Assembly: GCF_040802235.1 (NCBI RefSeq) | Contig: NC_133169.1 | Span: 40,741,034 to 40,805,033, forward strand | DNA length: 64,000 nt | Reading direction: 5' to 3' | Source: Manis javanica | Taxonomy: Eukaryota; Chordata; Mammalia; Pholidota; Manidae | In this document: positions 1-13,960 of the stretch, in pieces | Layout of the letters: every line of letters begins with the position of its first letter | Numbering within the stretch: the stretch's first letter is position 1 | Notes under the pieces: model-generated | Seen by the model: only the letters and a program-made list of their open reading frames with translations | Databases searched by the model: none | Told to the model about the DNA's origin: nothing | Position numbers and translations under genes: made by a program

Positions 1-2730
1 TTTTCCAATCCCTTTACTTTCACTCTATGTATATCTTTAGATCTGAAATGAGTCCTTTCTAGGCAGAATATAGATGGGTCTTGTTCATTATCCATCCTGC
101 CCCACTGTGTCTTTTGTGTGGTGTTTTCTGTATGTTGCATTTAATGTAATTTTGATAGGTATACACTTATTGCCATTTTACAATTGTTTTCTGGTTGTTT
201 TTGTAGTTCCTCTCTGTTCCTTTCTTCATTTCTTATACTCTTCTCTTGTTTTTAATGGTTTTCTTTCTTGTTGTGATTGAATTTTAATAAATTTTTATGT
301 CTGTTAGTGGCTTTATGTTTGTCGTGACCTATTATGGATAGTTTTGTAACTACATAACTGTAGAGTAAGTTGATGGACACTATCTTTCAAGCACAAGCTA
401 AAAGAGTACTTCTTTTATATTCTTTGTCCTCCATCCTTTATATATTAGAAATCATAATCTGCACATTTTGCATATTCCTTGAGTGAGTTGTGTAGAGTTG
501 GCTTTTCTACTTTTGTTTTAACTTTATACTTGCTTGGTATGTAATTGATATACTGCCTTTATAGTGGGTTTATATTCACTGGTGAAAAATATTTAGGCTT
601 AAGAATGTTTCCATCTACAGAAGTCCTTTAACATATCCTGTAAGTCCAGTTCAGTGATGGTGAATAACATCAGTTTTTATTTATATGGGAAACTCTTAAT
701 AACTCCTTCAAATTTGAATGACAACCTTGCTTGGTAGAGGATTCTTGATTGAAAATTCTTATTTCAATACATTAAATATTTTATGCCACTCCTTTCTGGC
801 CTATACAGTTTCTGCTGGGAAGTCTGCTGTTAGGCTGATGGGGTTTCCCTTAGAAAAACTTAAAAATTTTACCTCTCTCTGCTTTCCTTACCCTCTACTT
901 AACTTTAATATTTGTCATTTTAATTATTATATGCTTTTGTGTTGTCTTCCTGGGGCTTTTTTTGTTAACGACTCGCTGTGCTTCCATACCTTGAAGTCTC
1001 TATTTCCTTCCCCAGATTGGAAAGGTTTTCAGCAATTGTTTTTTCAGAGACTTTCTGCTCCTTTGCCTCTCTCTTCTCCTTCTGGGTCCCATAATATGTG
1101 AATAATGTTTTGTTTGGAGTCCTCACACAGCTTTGTTATCATCCTCTCATTTTGAGAGATTCTTTGTTCTCTCTGTTCTTCAGCTTTGTTGTTTTCCTGT
1201 TCTCTAATTTCCATCTCATTGATTGCCTCCTTTATTTCCAGTAATCTGTTATTCATTCCCTCCATATTTTTCCTTTATGACACTGTATTTTTTTGTTCCA
1301 TGTGGCTCTTTTTCAACTCTTCTGTCTCTTTGTTGAAGTTCTTCCTGACACATCAATACTTTTCACCATAAAAATGAGCATGTGTATGACTACACTTTGG
1401 AATATTTGTCAAGAAGATTGTTTATCTCCATTTCATTTAGCCATCTCTCTTGGGTCTCATCCTGTACTTTTGTTTGGAACATATTCTTATGCCTCCTCAT
1501 TTTGGCAGGTTACCTGTATTTCTTCCTCTGTATTGGACAGATTGCTTATGCTCCTTTGTCTAGAGAGTAATGGGTTTATGAAAAAGTGTCGTGTGATGCT
1601 CAGACTCTTTACTCACCAGTGCCTGGTTCTGCTTTGCGGTGTAGCCCCTGTTGCTCTCAGTGAGCTGTGGGTGGGGCTGCCTTCCTGCCTGTCTTCAAGG
1701 CAGTGGCTGATCGCAGTCTGCTATGTGTGGCAGCTCATCTCATGTGAGTCTTTGTGAGCTGAAGAGAGATGCTTGTGCTGGATCATTGTGGGCAGGGTCA
1801 CCCTCTGCTTACCCTGTAGCAATGGTAGAACTTCTGGGCTATCTGGCTGGGTGTGACAGGGGCACGGGGAGCATGGTGCAGGGTTATGCCACCAGCTGGA
1901 GGGAAGGAACATTGAGAGCTGGCTCACACAAGCACCTCCTCAGTTGAGCCGGTAGAAGTCCAAGAAAGCTGGGAAAGCCTTCCTCTGCCTGCCACACAAT
2001 GAAGTCTCCCACCACCTGCCAAGAAACAAAGTCTGATACTTGGCAAGCAGACTGGGCAGGTGCACAGAGAAGCACCTCAGAGCTGAGCCACCTGTGAGGG
2101 AATGGAACATTTTGGGTTCTCAAGAATTCCCAATGAATTGAGCTGAGGGAAGGTTGGGAAAGTGTCAACCTGCCCTTTTTCCTGGGTAGAAAGGTCCATC
2201 CAAACCTCACCCCTCTGGCACCGTTCCTGCTGTTATTAAATCTTTCAAACTGCTCCTTCTGTGTTTTATCTCAGTGGGATTTCTGGGGCATGCCTGTATT
2301 CCACAAGCAGCAGGATTCACAGTCCCCCCAGAGTGCTCCAACTCAGCCTAGTGTCCAGCCATGCTGAGAACCAGAACACAATGCAAGGTGGACTAATGTT
2401 CCTAGAGCAGATGTCCAGCAGGTGTGCAGAGTTTCTGAGCACTTATCCCATCCACACCCTGTTCCTCTTCCTCCTGCCTGTGGTCTGGGATGGAGAAAGC
2501 ACTTGGGTCCTGTTTATTGTGGCCCTGCCATGTCACCCTTCTCCTTGTGGTCTCCTATTCTTCACCAGCATAGATGGTCTGTTCTGCAGACTTCAGGTCA
2601 TTTTAAGGGGAATTATATTTGCTGTAATAGCTTCCTTGGTGTGCATTTGTGAGGGGAGGTTTCCTCCTTGCCTTCCTACTCCACCATCATTTTCCCCACC
2701 TAAGGCTAATATCATACTCAGTATTTCAAA
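1..2730 (-). mobile_element. L1 (LINE-1) fragment, minus strand, ORF2 start to 5' UTR
   Basis: Read on the minus strand, the right end is the 5' side of the element. About 1-560 is the start of ORF2 (endonuclease side), about 600-1,290 is ORF1, and about 1,300-2,730 is a long, moderately GC-rich 5' UTR. The ORF1 part is recognisable from the antisense wording shared by mammalian L1s, and a broken 73-codon coiled-coil-like frame remains at 1,044-1,265 minus. The 5' UTR resembles the ones at 13,100-13,960, 34,735-35,650 and 48,575-48,750. ORF1 and ORF2 are both broken, so the copy is inactive. It is cut by the window edge. L1 identity is secure; the subfamily is not assigned. Confidence 0.85.
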
Positions 2731-2754
2731 TTTGAAATCTTGCCACCTCAGTCA

Positions 2755-3545
2755 GAAACAAGACTAGGATATTCACTTTTATCATTCTTATTGAGCATTG
2801 TATGCAATTGGATATCTTAGCCAGAAAAATTAGGCATGAAAAAGAAATTTTGATATCATCCAAAAATCCAATAAGAAATGAGAATGCTTGATATCTCAAC
2901 CTGGGGATGATTACATAGTGTATATACATATCAAAATTAATCAAGCTGCACACTAAGATCTATGCACTTTATTATATGTACTTCAGTATAACTTTTTAAA
3001 TAAAATTAGAAATTATAATGGAAGTGAAACCATCTTTATTTACAAATGACAGATTATATATATAGAACACCCCAAATAATCCTCAAAATAAAACTGAACT
3101 AATAAAAAAATCAATCATAAAAGTTACAAAGTAATAGGTTATTACAAAAAAAAGTAAATTACACCTGTATACATCAGTGGTGAAAATTCCAGAAATGCAA
3201 TTAAGAAAGCAATTATAATTATAGTACCTACTGAAATAAATTCTCAAAATTTAGGAATAAATTTAAGCAGATAGTGAAAGACATACAATAAAAAGATGGA
3301 GAACATATCTGAAGGAAATTAAAATCTCAAACGTAATATAAATTAGCCACAGGGATGAATGTACAGCATAAATAATATAGTCAATAAATCTGTAACATCA
3401 TTAAGTGTTAACAGACAGTTACCACCCTGCTTGATATGAGCATTTAATAATGTAGATAACTGTTGAATCACTATGGTGTATACTTGAAATCAATATAATA
3501 TTGCATGTCAACTATACTTCAATAAAAAGAACCAAAAAAATAAAA
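2755..3545 (+). mobile_element. L1 ORF2 end and 3' UTR with A-rich tail
   Basis: About 2,755-3,310 reads as the degraded last part of L1 ORF2 in sense orientation. About 3,330-3,530 is an L1 3' UTR of the kind common in laurasiatherian mammals, ending in AATAAA and an A-rich tail (about 3,520-3,560). It abuts the minus-strand L1 to its left, so the two are separate insertions or an inverted copy. Not coding. Confidence 0.75.
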
Positions 3546-5512
3546 TAAAATAAATAAAATAAAATGGTAGACTGCTCATAGGTTAAAAGGTAATATTAAA
3601 ATGTAAAACTACAGAAGTAGTAGAAAAAAATAAGATACCTTTGTACAATTAGATAGGCAAAAACTCCAAAAACAATACCTAAATTCAATGATACAAGTAA
3701 AATGGTTGGTAATAAAATAATGACTGATATATAAGCCAAATGTCAAGATAAGTGGAAAATAGGTGTTATTTCTCTTACTCCAAATTTATTTTTTTAATGG
3801 CTGTTAATAAATGTTGATAACAATATTGTCAAATATGAGAGGTATAGACAGAAACCCAAGGAATATTTTTATAGTATCCTTAATTTCTGTAAGCCTATTA
3901 ATTATGAGAGGATATATTTCACTATTAATATGAAAAATGCAATTTGGACAAAAATAAAACACAGCTTGTAAACGTGTTAGCATCAATTAGAAATCCAGGT
4001 TTGGTGTGTTTACAGGATGTGGGGCAAGCATCACACTGGTGCTTATGGATTGGCGTACAGATAAGCTGGGCTTAGAACAGTTAAGTATCCTGCATTATAG
4101 GATAAGTAAATGAAATGTGCTGTGTGCCACATGATGAGATACATAGAATAAATCAATTTATTTTCAGATACTTTCACCACTGAGCTAAACAAAATTTGAC
4201 ATTTATTGTTTAGTACCATCTATTAGAATTAATAAACACACACACACATTTTCCTTTACAGACTTTTTCCTTTGTTAAAATAATTATGGTCAGATTATAA
4301 AACCATAAGTTTATTAATTTTTCAAATAAAATATAAAAGTATAAAGCAGGAAAGCTGTCTTTATTGCATAACATGGAGATAAATACTTCTTTACAATTCC
4401 TTCCCATCTTTATTATAAAAAATAAGTAAACATTTCCAAGACAATTAAAACACATGAATTCTCATGCAGCAATCATATTTGAAGTAGAAATGCTTCTGGA
4501 TTTACTCAGTCCGGGCCTTGAGTCATGACTGTTACAGGTTGTTCAAAGATTTCATTATTACAACAGACCATGCGTATCTGTATATTTGGACATCTTGGAA
4601 ATAGAACAGCCTTTTTTTCCTAAGAGTAAATTCCTGCTTTTCAAGTATAGACAGAATAAAACTTTATATAAATGTACCTGCCTGTGAAGTTTTTAAGGGT
4701 ATTGAAAACAAAACCAATTTTATCTCAGAGAGGTATCAGGCATTGTGTGTCTAAATCAGGGCTTTCGTGTCCTCTCTGCATCATTATAATCTTCTCTGGG
4801 GCCGACTTCTGGATTCCCTGTGCCTCATCCTTCACATGCAATCTGTATCCCCTGGTACACCGGTGGCTGAGAGCAGCAGCCTAAGGGCCATCTTCTGACT
4901 CTGATCTTTAAAAAATGATTAGGTTATAGAAAGTTTCAAAAATATTATTCACCTCCATCTCTTTCATAGATGCAAGGAAGTCACCTCGGAGCCCCTCCTG
5001 GTTCATGCCGACCACCCTCCCTGCCCCCTGGCACACGGGCTCATTCATGGGGACCATGAGACAGACTTCATGTGGTGTGTGTTATGGACCTGCTTGTAAG
5101 TGTAGGCTTTTATTTTGTGTGTGAATATATACATGTATGTATATTTAAATGCATTTTATAGACATATTAAATAATAAGCACTAAGATTATATTACATGTT
5201 AAAATAAGTGCATATTTCAGAGTTCAGAGGGCTGAGATTTAATCCTACATTTGCTACTGAAAGCAGTATGTATTAGGGGAAATTATTTATTTTTCCAGCC
5301 CTTAATGTATTTATAAAAAGTTAGTATGGTAACACAAAAAAATTCTCTCTTTATTGCTAATATTAACATTCGAAAAGAGTATAATAAATAAAATAAATAA
5401 TTCATTTTGCTTGAGACGTTCTGTCATATGATAAACTATAGCTTATTTATATGTTCAAATATACCTGAATTTGGAAATAATCCTTTATGAGTACTCTTTT
5501 TTCACTTTGATT
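3546..5512. other. AT-rich intergenic, 3' side of OR14-like pseudogene
   Basis: No gene is supported here. The stretch 3,960-4,640 is a diverged paralogue of 15,340-15,830: shared phrases surround the receptor-side landmarks near 4,010-4,060 / 15,420-15,440 and 4,480-4,560 / 15,740-15,810. This ties the two OR14-like blocks together. The rest is AT-rich with short A-runs. Confidence 0.5.
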
Positions 5513-6451
5513 TTAGTGAAATTGAAACTTTTTGAACATTCTTCCCAGAGCATTCTTTATCTCTCTGGTCCTCAGGCTAAAAATAAAGGGGTTTATAAAG
5601 GGTGGGACCATGGAATGGAACATGGCCACGAGCAGAGTTTGAATGCTTGATTCATTTGAGACAGGACCCAATACAGCAAGCAATCCAGAAATTACCAACA
5701 GAATAAAAGTAGCTACCTGGGGAGAGCAGGCGGACAGGGCTTTGTTCCAGCTTCCACAGAATGCATGTGGAGCACAGTTGAAAAGATGTGAACATATGAG
5801 GTGAATAAGATGACAAAGCAGAATAAGACAATGCAGGTGCTCAGAGCCCGTGCCACCGACTCAGAACACTGCAAGTCCTGGGATGAGATGCTGAGGACTT
5901 GAGGGATGTCACAGAAAAACTGGTGAATCGCATTGTACTCTGTGAAGGGAAGCCTGAATATGGTCCCTGTGTGCACAGCAGAATAGACCAGCCCACCGGC
6001 CCATGAGACACCTGCCACCTGTGTGCACAGATGTGGGGTCATGGTGAGCCTACAGTGTGGAGGGTGGCAAATGGGCACATGGCGGTCATAGGACATGACC
6101 AGAAGGAAGAAGAACTCTGTGGACCCAAAGAAAATAAATAGGAAGTTCTGAGCAGCACAAGCTGTGTGAGAAATCAATTTACTGCCCATCAGAGAATCTG
6201 TGCTAGATTTGGGGACAGTAACAGGTGTAACCAAAGTCTAGCAGAGATAAATTGCCTATAAAGAAGTACATAGGGAAGTGCAGACATGGATCCATCACAG
6301 TGACAGCGAAGGTCGCAAGATTTCCAGCCAGGGATCCCAGATCAATCACTAAAATTATCACACCTTGTAATGCTTGCAGATCCCTGGAGCTGGAGACGTC
6401 CATGAGGAGGGACTCTGTGAAGACAGTGGGGTTCTCTGCACCTGCCAGCAT
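5513..6451 (-). pseudogene. OR14-like olfactory receptor pseudogene (two frameshifts)
   Basis: This is a full-length but broken class II olfactory receptor, a seven-transmembrane odorant GPCR of olfactory neuron membranes. It begins at an ATG whose complement lies at 6,449-6,451. The N-terminal part carries the GN motif of TM1 and PMYFF before TM2. The frame breaks near 6,225-6,235, just after TM2. A second frame (5,713-6,234) carries the extracellular-loop cysteines and an altered TM3 end, where MAYDRYVAIC has become a DRH-type sequence. A second shift near 5,705-5,715 precedes TM6. The last frame (ending 5,513) carries the TM7 signature with PFINPFIFSLR and a short basic tail. Wording such as LLMDVSSSRDLQ and NLSLLDFGY points to family OR14. 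The total length of about 310 codons is normal. The family call is from memory of motifs. Confidence 0.88.
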
Positions 6452-9400
6452 TTTGCAGGGACCTGTAGTTGACGCATAAAGTGATAAGATGATGCTAGAA
6501 GCAAAATCTTGTAGTCAGTGGATAAAGTGAAAAAACAATGCTACAAACAACATCGAGGCAGAGCTAAATGATCCTCAGGTGCTATAAGATTTTCACATAC
6601 ATTGGTTTACTGAAGATAAAGATGCATATGAAGGGTTGCTAAAAAATCTCTCAAATACCACCAATTTTTTGGGTGTTGACTCTTTTCTGTGATACCCCTC
6701 TGCATTTAAATTTTAAATATTAATAAATGTGTATGCCTTTCCTTTTGTTAATGCACCTGCTATCAGTTTCTTTTGCAGACCCAACCATTAAACCTAACAG
6801 GGAGGAGGGAAATTATTTCACTCTCTACATGCACCTCATGTATGGTATACATTGGAGAGTGCTTAGTAATTGATAAGGTGAAATACTCAGGATATGGGAA
6901 AACACAAAAATGGTAATACCATTGAATGTTCCTTGTATACCTTGGAGATTTTACAGTTTTCTTCAATGAGACACAAAACTAAAATTATGTCCCCATAAAA
7001 GAATGAGCCCTCAGATCACAGTCATCCGTGAGGACTGAGGTAGGGGCTCTCTTGCACAGCACTCTCTCCCAGACAAGCTGAGGTCAAGTCCAGTGTCATT
7101 AAGTTGTTCTTCAGTGAGCATGATCCCCAGGCCCTTTCACAGAGGTGTTTTTTTATTATTATCCATATGGAGAAATGGGCACTGGGCTTCTCTGAACTGT
7201 TTGGTCATCACTCTCTGGAGGCACAGTTGTGATTCTGACAAGCCTCAAGGGACTTAGTGAATGTAGACTCCTGAATAACAGACAGCCTATTGACAACTTG
7301 CTTCCTGTAGATGTTTTGGCCAATCCATTGAGATTAATTAGGTCAATAACGATCTATTTATACAGGTTTCCTTACAATATGGGTTTTGTAAAACTTGAGA
7401 AAGCACAATTCCTGGAAAAGGTTTCAAGGCTAGTGGTGACTCCATGACATTTCAAAGATTCTGTCTCATAACAACAGTGTCATTATCTCTACAGGGAATA
7501 AAAGCATGAATGTTAATGTAAATTGCAAGACTAATTACTAAATCTATAAAAAGTATTGAATATCATGGAGGGGATGGAAGTATACAACCATCTAGAAATA
7601 CAACAGAATGCCCTGCAATTCTTAACACAGCCTGCCCTTAGGAAACACTAGTTAGCCAGAGCCTAAACAAGTGCTATCATAACTTAACTGACCTGGGGGA
7701 GAGAAATACCCCCCCACTCCAGCCCACCACACCCATTCTGTTCCACTTAAGGAAGGAGAAAAAAACGAGAAATAGTTTTTCAGTAGTTCACTGTCCAGAG
7801 ACATAAACTCCCTGATGACTGGGTCCCACTCACAAGCCCATAGGCACTGACACTGCCTGGCCACAGCCCCCACTGTGTGGTCAGAGTGAGCTCCCGGCAT
7901 GGCTCCGCATCCTGGGCAAGCAAATACAGCACTGTCAGGAAGGACATACCAAGGGCTAGAAGGCTACCTCTCAGTGATCAGGAGAAAAGGACTAGAATTT
8001 TCTTTGAATAAGGTGAGTCCTTCATTTTGACCATCAGTACACTTGCTCTGCCGTACCCCCTTGTCAAGACACTCTTACAGCAAAACAATCATATGTCTGA
8101 GCATCTGAATTTAATCCAACATTTATTTAATAGTTAGGACAATAGTTTCAGAATGAATATGCATAACATGTGGGGAAACTAGTGTAAGGTAGAGATGCAT
8201 TTGCAGACAGCTAATATAGTCTAAAAAGCAATTCATACACTTTAATACCTTTTTCCAATTTGATACCTCTTTCCATCATTGAGGTACCACTATTTGTAAC
8301 TTATAAATTTGTACACAGACATTTTCCAAAGAAAATAGCTGATGATTGTACAGAGTTCTTGCTCAGACCTTACATTTTCCATAACATTGCATCTTTCAGA
8401 GGCCTTAGGTTTTAACTTAATCTCCCTAAACCCTTGATGAAGTACATCATCATGTCATAGGACCAAATGGCTTCCAGAGCACTTAGGTTGCAGGCATTTG
8501 TTCTAACATACCAGGTTTGAAAAGCCACAGAAACACACGGGTTCATCTTAAAGCATCAGATACACTTAAGCTATGAGGCAGTGTTACCTCTTTTTCTGAG
8601 CTTTTATTATATTACAAATATAATATTGCATTTCCTCATTATACAGTGCTTTTATTAATTCATTTTTCCCTCAACTGCAATTTCCAATTCTATCCATTTA
8701 CATTTTTTTCTCTTAGATTTCTACCTTTCAAAGAGATTTCAGATTCAGTCACTCCTCCTGCAGAGTTTGCTGACAGGAACGCTAGTTTAGTCAGTTCTTC
8801 CTCCTCAGCCCATTCCCATGCACCTAGGGTAGGCTTCCATAGGCAGAGAATTCATGGCTACCTCATCCACCAGGGTATATAACTGCATTTATTCTCAATT
8901 CCAGTATTGTCAGAGAGGTGGGGGCTTATCCACCTCACCATGCATTCAGGAATTCTAACATAAAGTTTCTAAACTGTAGTTAACTTTTCATTATTAAGGA
9001 CATTCTTTCTTCTGGCACTCACATGGGTAGACCTAATTTTGAAACCACTGCACCAGGTGGAAACAGAAAGGTTAGGTGAGGTAGGGAAAAATTAAATTTG
9101 AGGTTATACAGGAAGAATTACACTATCATGTCAGCTTCCTTTCCACACTCTCTTCCACTAATGACTCAAGAAATGGAGGATTCCACCTACTGGGCATTCT
9201 CTCTTGCCTTCTCATGTTGAATGTGAGCACACACCTGTGAATGAGTGAGACCTGCTCTGTATTCCTGTTGCCCGAGATTCATAAAACCAGTGCTTCAACT
9301 GAGCATTTCAATTGTCGGTCAAACAATTACTCTGAGGATGATGTGCAAATGATGTGTTTATTTGGTATGACCTATTTACACCATTGGTGCTACAACATCT

Positions 9401-10459
9401 GCTGTTCCAATCTTGGCATTTGCATCGAGCACTGAGTATGCAAAACCAAATCCAAAACAAGTTTCTATACCTGGCTGGTCCTGTTTGTCATCTCCCAGAC
9501 TTTCAGCATCTATCCAGAGTGACATCTTCGTGCAGTATCTTCTTTGCCAGAACTCTTCCCCGTGACATCTATATTCTTCCTCCCTGGGATATAGAACTGA
9601 GTTGCTGGCATTATATACCTAAGAAATCATGATAAAAATATGGTGCCCATCTGCCGAGTCCTCACTGATACAGGTCCCCTTGCATAGGCATTCTGTGACC
9701 CTGGTGGTCACCTCAAATGAGAGTTCCAGGACACCTTCTTCATATTCCCAGACAACTTCCATGTTGGAGTCGGTCCTCCTGGTGCCCATGAACATGTCCT
9801 TCTTTAATAGACCCCTTAAATTCCCACATGAGAGATACAGGGAATAACGATTTCCATTAGGACAATTTCAATATGAGCATCCCTATAGGAGTCTAGTTTT
9901 CCACTGTTCCTCTGAATCATAATATGACCAGACCCTTAATCCCTGTCCATGAATCAGAAAAATAAGTAGAAAAAAGCACTCAATTCTGCCCAATTAACTT
10001 ATTTTCCTTTTATGTTCTCCAAACTGTGTGATAGACTTCTAAACTGGAGGCTGCCCAGTCACGTGAACAGCCATGTAACCTAATTATCATTCTTACCAAT
10101 ACAGAATATTTTTAGGGTACTGTCCATTGATAACAGGGACCAGAAGCTCATCAGATGCTCCATAATTGCCCCTAGAGGGAAAGATACCACCTGTTTGTGA
10201 ATGTGACGAGTGCTTTTATTCTCCCATTAACAGATTCCTGCAGAATAATTTCCCTTTTATTATGGAACTCAAGTGGAAAATGCCCTTCCAATTAGAGTAT
10301 TTTTCCAGCATCACCTTGGACATTATGACTATGTTAGTTTTCAATATTTGTTTTTTTGTCCTTCTGTCATAGAGGGACATTCTCACTACAGGCAATGGAA
10401 AGTTAGTTATTGTCTCTCAAGCGAACATTTTCTAGTTTGGATTCCAGTGGTCACTGGTT
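6452..10459. other. Intergenic, 5' flank of OR14-like pseudogene
   Basis: I see no supported gene. The 5' flank at about 7,080-7,450 is clearly related to about 19,640-19,840, upstream of the second OR14-like fragment: both share a block around 'cattgagattaattag' followed by 'aaacttgagaaagcacaa'. The duplicated unit therefore includes promoter-side DNA. About 7,640-7,920 and 8,640-9,850 are ordinary-looking, slightly GC-richer stretches with short frames that I cannot assign. Some may be old LTR or DNA-transposon remnants. Confidence 0.45.
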
Positions 10460-13400
10460 TGTTCCCACAGGCTTTTGTCATTAAATCTGTTTATCAGGGA
10501 TATCTGTCCGTAATTTTCTTTTTTGTGGTGTTTTTTCCTGGTTTTGGCATTGGAGTGGTACTGGCCTCATGGAATGGATTTGGAGTATTCCCTCTTCATC
10601 TTTTTGGGAAACTTTAACAAGGATGACTATTAGGTCTTTAATTGTTTGATAAAACTCAGAAATGATGCCATGCAGCCCGAGGTTTTTTTTCTTAGGTAGT
10701 TTTTTTTATTACTAACTCAATTTCGTGGATGGTAATTGGTCTTTTCAAATTTTCTGTTTCTTCCCGGGTCAGTCTTGGAAGGTTGTATTTTTCTAGAAAG
10801 TTGTCCACTTCTCCTAGGTTATCCAAATTGTTAGCATATACTACTTTTTCACAGTATTCTCTAAAAATTCTTTGTATTTCTTTGGTGTCCATAGTGATTG
10901 TTCCTTTTTCATTTCTGATTCTGTTTATGTGTATATACTCTCTTTTTTTCTTGATAAGTCTGGCTATCGGTTTATTTATTTTGTTTATTTTCTTGAAGAA
11001 TAAGCTCCTGATTTCTTTTATTCTTTCTGTTGGTTTATTCTTCCCGTTTATTATTTCTGCTCTGTTCTTTATTATGTCTCCCCTTCTACTGACTTGGGGC
11101 CTCACTTGTTCTTCTCTTACTGATTTCATTAATCATGAGTTTGGACTGTCTATTTGGGATTATTCTTCTTTCTTTAGGTAACCCTGTATTGCTATATACT
11201 TTCCTCTTAGAACTGCCTTCACGTGTCCCACAGTGAAGGCGCTGAGTTGTTGTTCTCATTTGCCTCCATATATTGCTTGATCTCTTGCTCACTGATCCAC
11301 TGATTATTTAGGAGCATGTTGTTAAGCTGCCATGTGTTTGTGGGATTTTTTTGTTTTCTTTGCATAATTTAATTCCTGTTTCATAACTTTGTGGTCTGAG
11401 GAGCTGGTTGACAAAATTTCAATCTTTTTAAATTTACTGAGGTTAGTCTTGTGACCTACTATGTGATCTATTCTGGAAAACATTCCATGTGCACTTGAGA
11501 AGAATGTGTATCCTGCTGCTTTTGGATGTAGTGTTCTGTACATGTCTGCTAGGTCCATCTGTTCTGAGAAGTTGTTCAGTGCTTCTGTCTCCTTACTTAT
11601 TTTCTGTTTGGTTATTTTGTCCTTTGACGTAAGTGGTGTGTTGAAGTATCCTAAAATGAATGTGTTGCAATCTGTTTACACCTTTAATTCTATTAGTATT
11701 TATTTCACACATGTAGGTGCTTGTATGTTGGTTGCATATATATTTATAATGGCTATATCCTCTTGTTGGACTGACCTCTTTATAGTTATGTAATGTCCCT
11801 CTGTGTCTCTTGTTATTGTCTTTTTTTTGAAATCTCTTTCGTCTGATACATGTATTGCAACTCCTGCTTTTTTCTCCCTATTATTTGCATGAAATATCTT
11901 TTTCCACCCTTTCACTTTTTATCTGGGTATGTCTGGGTTTGAAGTGAGTCTCTTGAAGGCAGAATATGGATGGGTCTTATTTTTCATCCAGTCTGTAACA
12001 CTGTGTCTTTTAATTGGTGCATTCAGTCCACTTACGTTTAGGCTAATTATTGATAGATATGTTCTTATTGCCATTTTAAGCTTTTAGGTGTAGTTACCAA
12101 AGGTTCAAGGTCAGCTTCCTTATTATCTAACAGCCAAACTTAACACCATTTTATACTATTTGAAACACAATCTAAAGGTTCTTTTTTTCTGTCTTCTTCT
12201 TCCTCTTTCACTCTTTATATATTAGGTGTCATATTCTGTATTCTTTGTTAACCCTTGACTGACTTTGTGGGTAGCTGGTTTAATTTTGCATTTGCTTATT
12301 TAATTAATTGATCTACTTCCTTTACGTGGTTTTATTTTCTCTGGTGACAGCTATTTAGCCTTTAGAACACTTCCCTCTATAGCAGTCCCTTTAAAATAAA
12401 CTGTAGAGATGGTTTGTGAGAGGTAAATTTCCCCAACTTTTGCTTATCTGGAAGTTGTTTAATCACTGATTCAAATTTAAATGATAATCTTATCAGGTAG
12501 AGTATTCTTTGTTTGCAGCCCTTCTGTTTCATTGCATTAAATCTATCATGCCACTTCCTTCTGGCCTGTTTGGTTGCTGCTGAGAAGTCTGCTGTCAGCC
12601 TGATGGACTTTCCCTTATACATGATCTTTTTCTCTCTCTGGCTCCTTTCAGCACTCTCCCCTTGTCCTTGATCTTTGCCATTTTAATCATATGTCTTGGT
12701 GTTGTCTTCCTAGGGTCCCTTGTGTTGGGAGAGCTCTGCACTTACATGACCGAGAGACTATTTCCATCCCAAGACAGCAGTTTTCAGCAACTATTTCCTC
12801 AAAGAGACTTTCTATCCTTTCTTCCCTCTCTTCTTCAGGTACCCCTATAGTGCGAGTATTGTTCCGTTTGGATGGATCTCACCGTTCTCTCTGTATTCTT
12901 TCATTCCTCAGATCCTTCTTTTCCCTGTGCCTCAGCTTCTTTGCTTCCTGTTTTCTAATTTCTATTTCAGTTACCATCTCCTCTACCTCATCAAATCTAC
13001 TTTTAAACCCCACCATTGTGTTTAATTTTAGATAATATTTTTCAAAGTTTTTATCTTCTTCTTGAAGTCCCTCTTGACATGTTGACTATTTTTCTGTATC
13101 TCTGTGAGTTTATGATTTTATTTTGATATGTTTATCAAGAAGATTGTTGATTTCAGGTTCACTTTGCTCTGTTTCTGCCATTTGAATTTTTGTTTGCACA
13201 ATTTATTTTTGCCATTTCATTCTAGTGATTCCTATGGAGTACTAACTTTATGTAGTTGGCACCCTCTAGTGCCCAGAAGGCCTCCTCTCGTGCCAGCCAG
13301 GGGGATGGAGCATCTGAAGCTCCTGAAATTTCCCAACCTGCTGTGCTGAGTGTGCTGGGACGATTCTGCCCACCCGTCCTTTCTCCTGAGAAGCAAGCTA

Positions 13401-13960
13401 TGTAATCTTTGTCCCTTTAGCACCATCTTGCTGTTGAGAAGCCTTTCCAAGTGCCTGCCATTCTTTTGTTCCAGAGCAGCCAGTTGTGGGCACCTGCTCT
13501 CCACAAGCAGCTGAAATCTCAGTGTCTCTGAGCATTCTGTCTGTCTTTGCTTTCCAACCCCTCTAATCTCCAGAACACCATGTAGTGTGGGTTTGTGCTC
13601 CTGGAGCAGGTTTCTAGGTCTGGGTGTTTAGCCGTCCTGGGCTTCTACTCCCTCCCAACTCCATTTATCTCCTCCCACCTTTGAGCTGGGGTGGGGGGAG
13701 AGCTTAGGTTCCACCATATCATGACTTTGCTACTTTATCCTTTTCTGTGAGGTCTTCTCTTTTCCACAGATGTTGGCAGTCTGTTCTGCAGTCTTCAGGT
13801 CACTCTTTCAGGATTAGTTGTATTTGCTATATTTTCGTGTTACATTGGTTTTGTGAGGAGGTTACTGCCTCACTTCTCATGTCATCATCTTTTTCTCCTA
13901 TGATATATTTACTGTTTTTCATGAATATTTTTGTTTTAAAAGTGGTAAATGTGAACACAT
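10460..13960 (-). mobile_element. Younger L1, minus strand, 3'-truncated (ORF2 RT start to 5' UTR)
   Basis: This is the best-preserved L1 in the window. On the minus strand, about 13,960-13,100 is the 5' UTR, about 13,100-12,350 is ORF1, and about 12,100-10,460 is the first part of ORF2. A 145-codon frame at 10,692-11,129 is the ORF2 linker between endonuclease and reverse transcriptase, and smaller frames at 11,086-11,292, 11,322-11,558 and 11,700-11,915 are endonuclease pieces. Frameshifts and stops separate them, so the copy is dead. The 3' half of ORF2 and the 3' UTR are missing, which is unusual because new L1 copies normally lose the 5' end. A later deletion is likely. It sits between the two OR14-like blocks. 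Confidence 0.9.

Noticed and set aside
1293-1757. 154-codon plus-strand frame
   Set aside because: It lies antisense to L1 ORF1/5' UTR and has no recognisable domain.
10692-11129. 145-codon minus-strand frame as a host gene
   Set aside because: It is the L1 ORF2 linker between endonuclease and reverse transcriptase, with L1 sequence continuing on both sides.
10729-11181. 150-codon hydrophobic plus-strand frame resembling a membrane protein
   Set aside because: It is the antisense shadow of L1 ORF2. AT-rich antisense L1 often looks hydrophobic.
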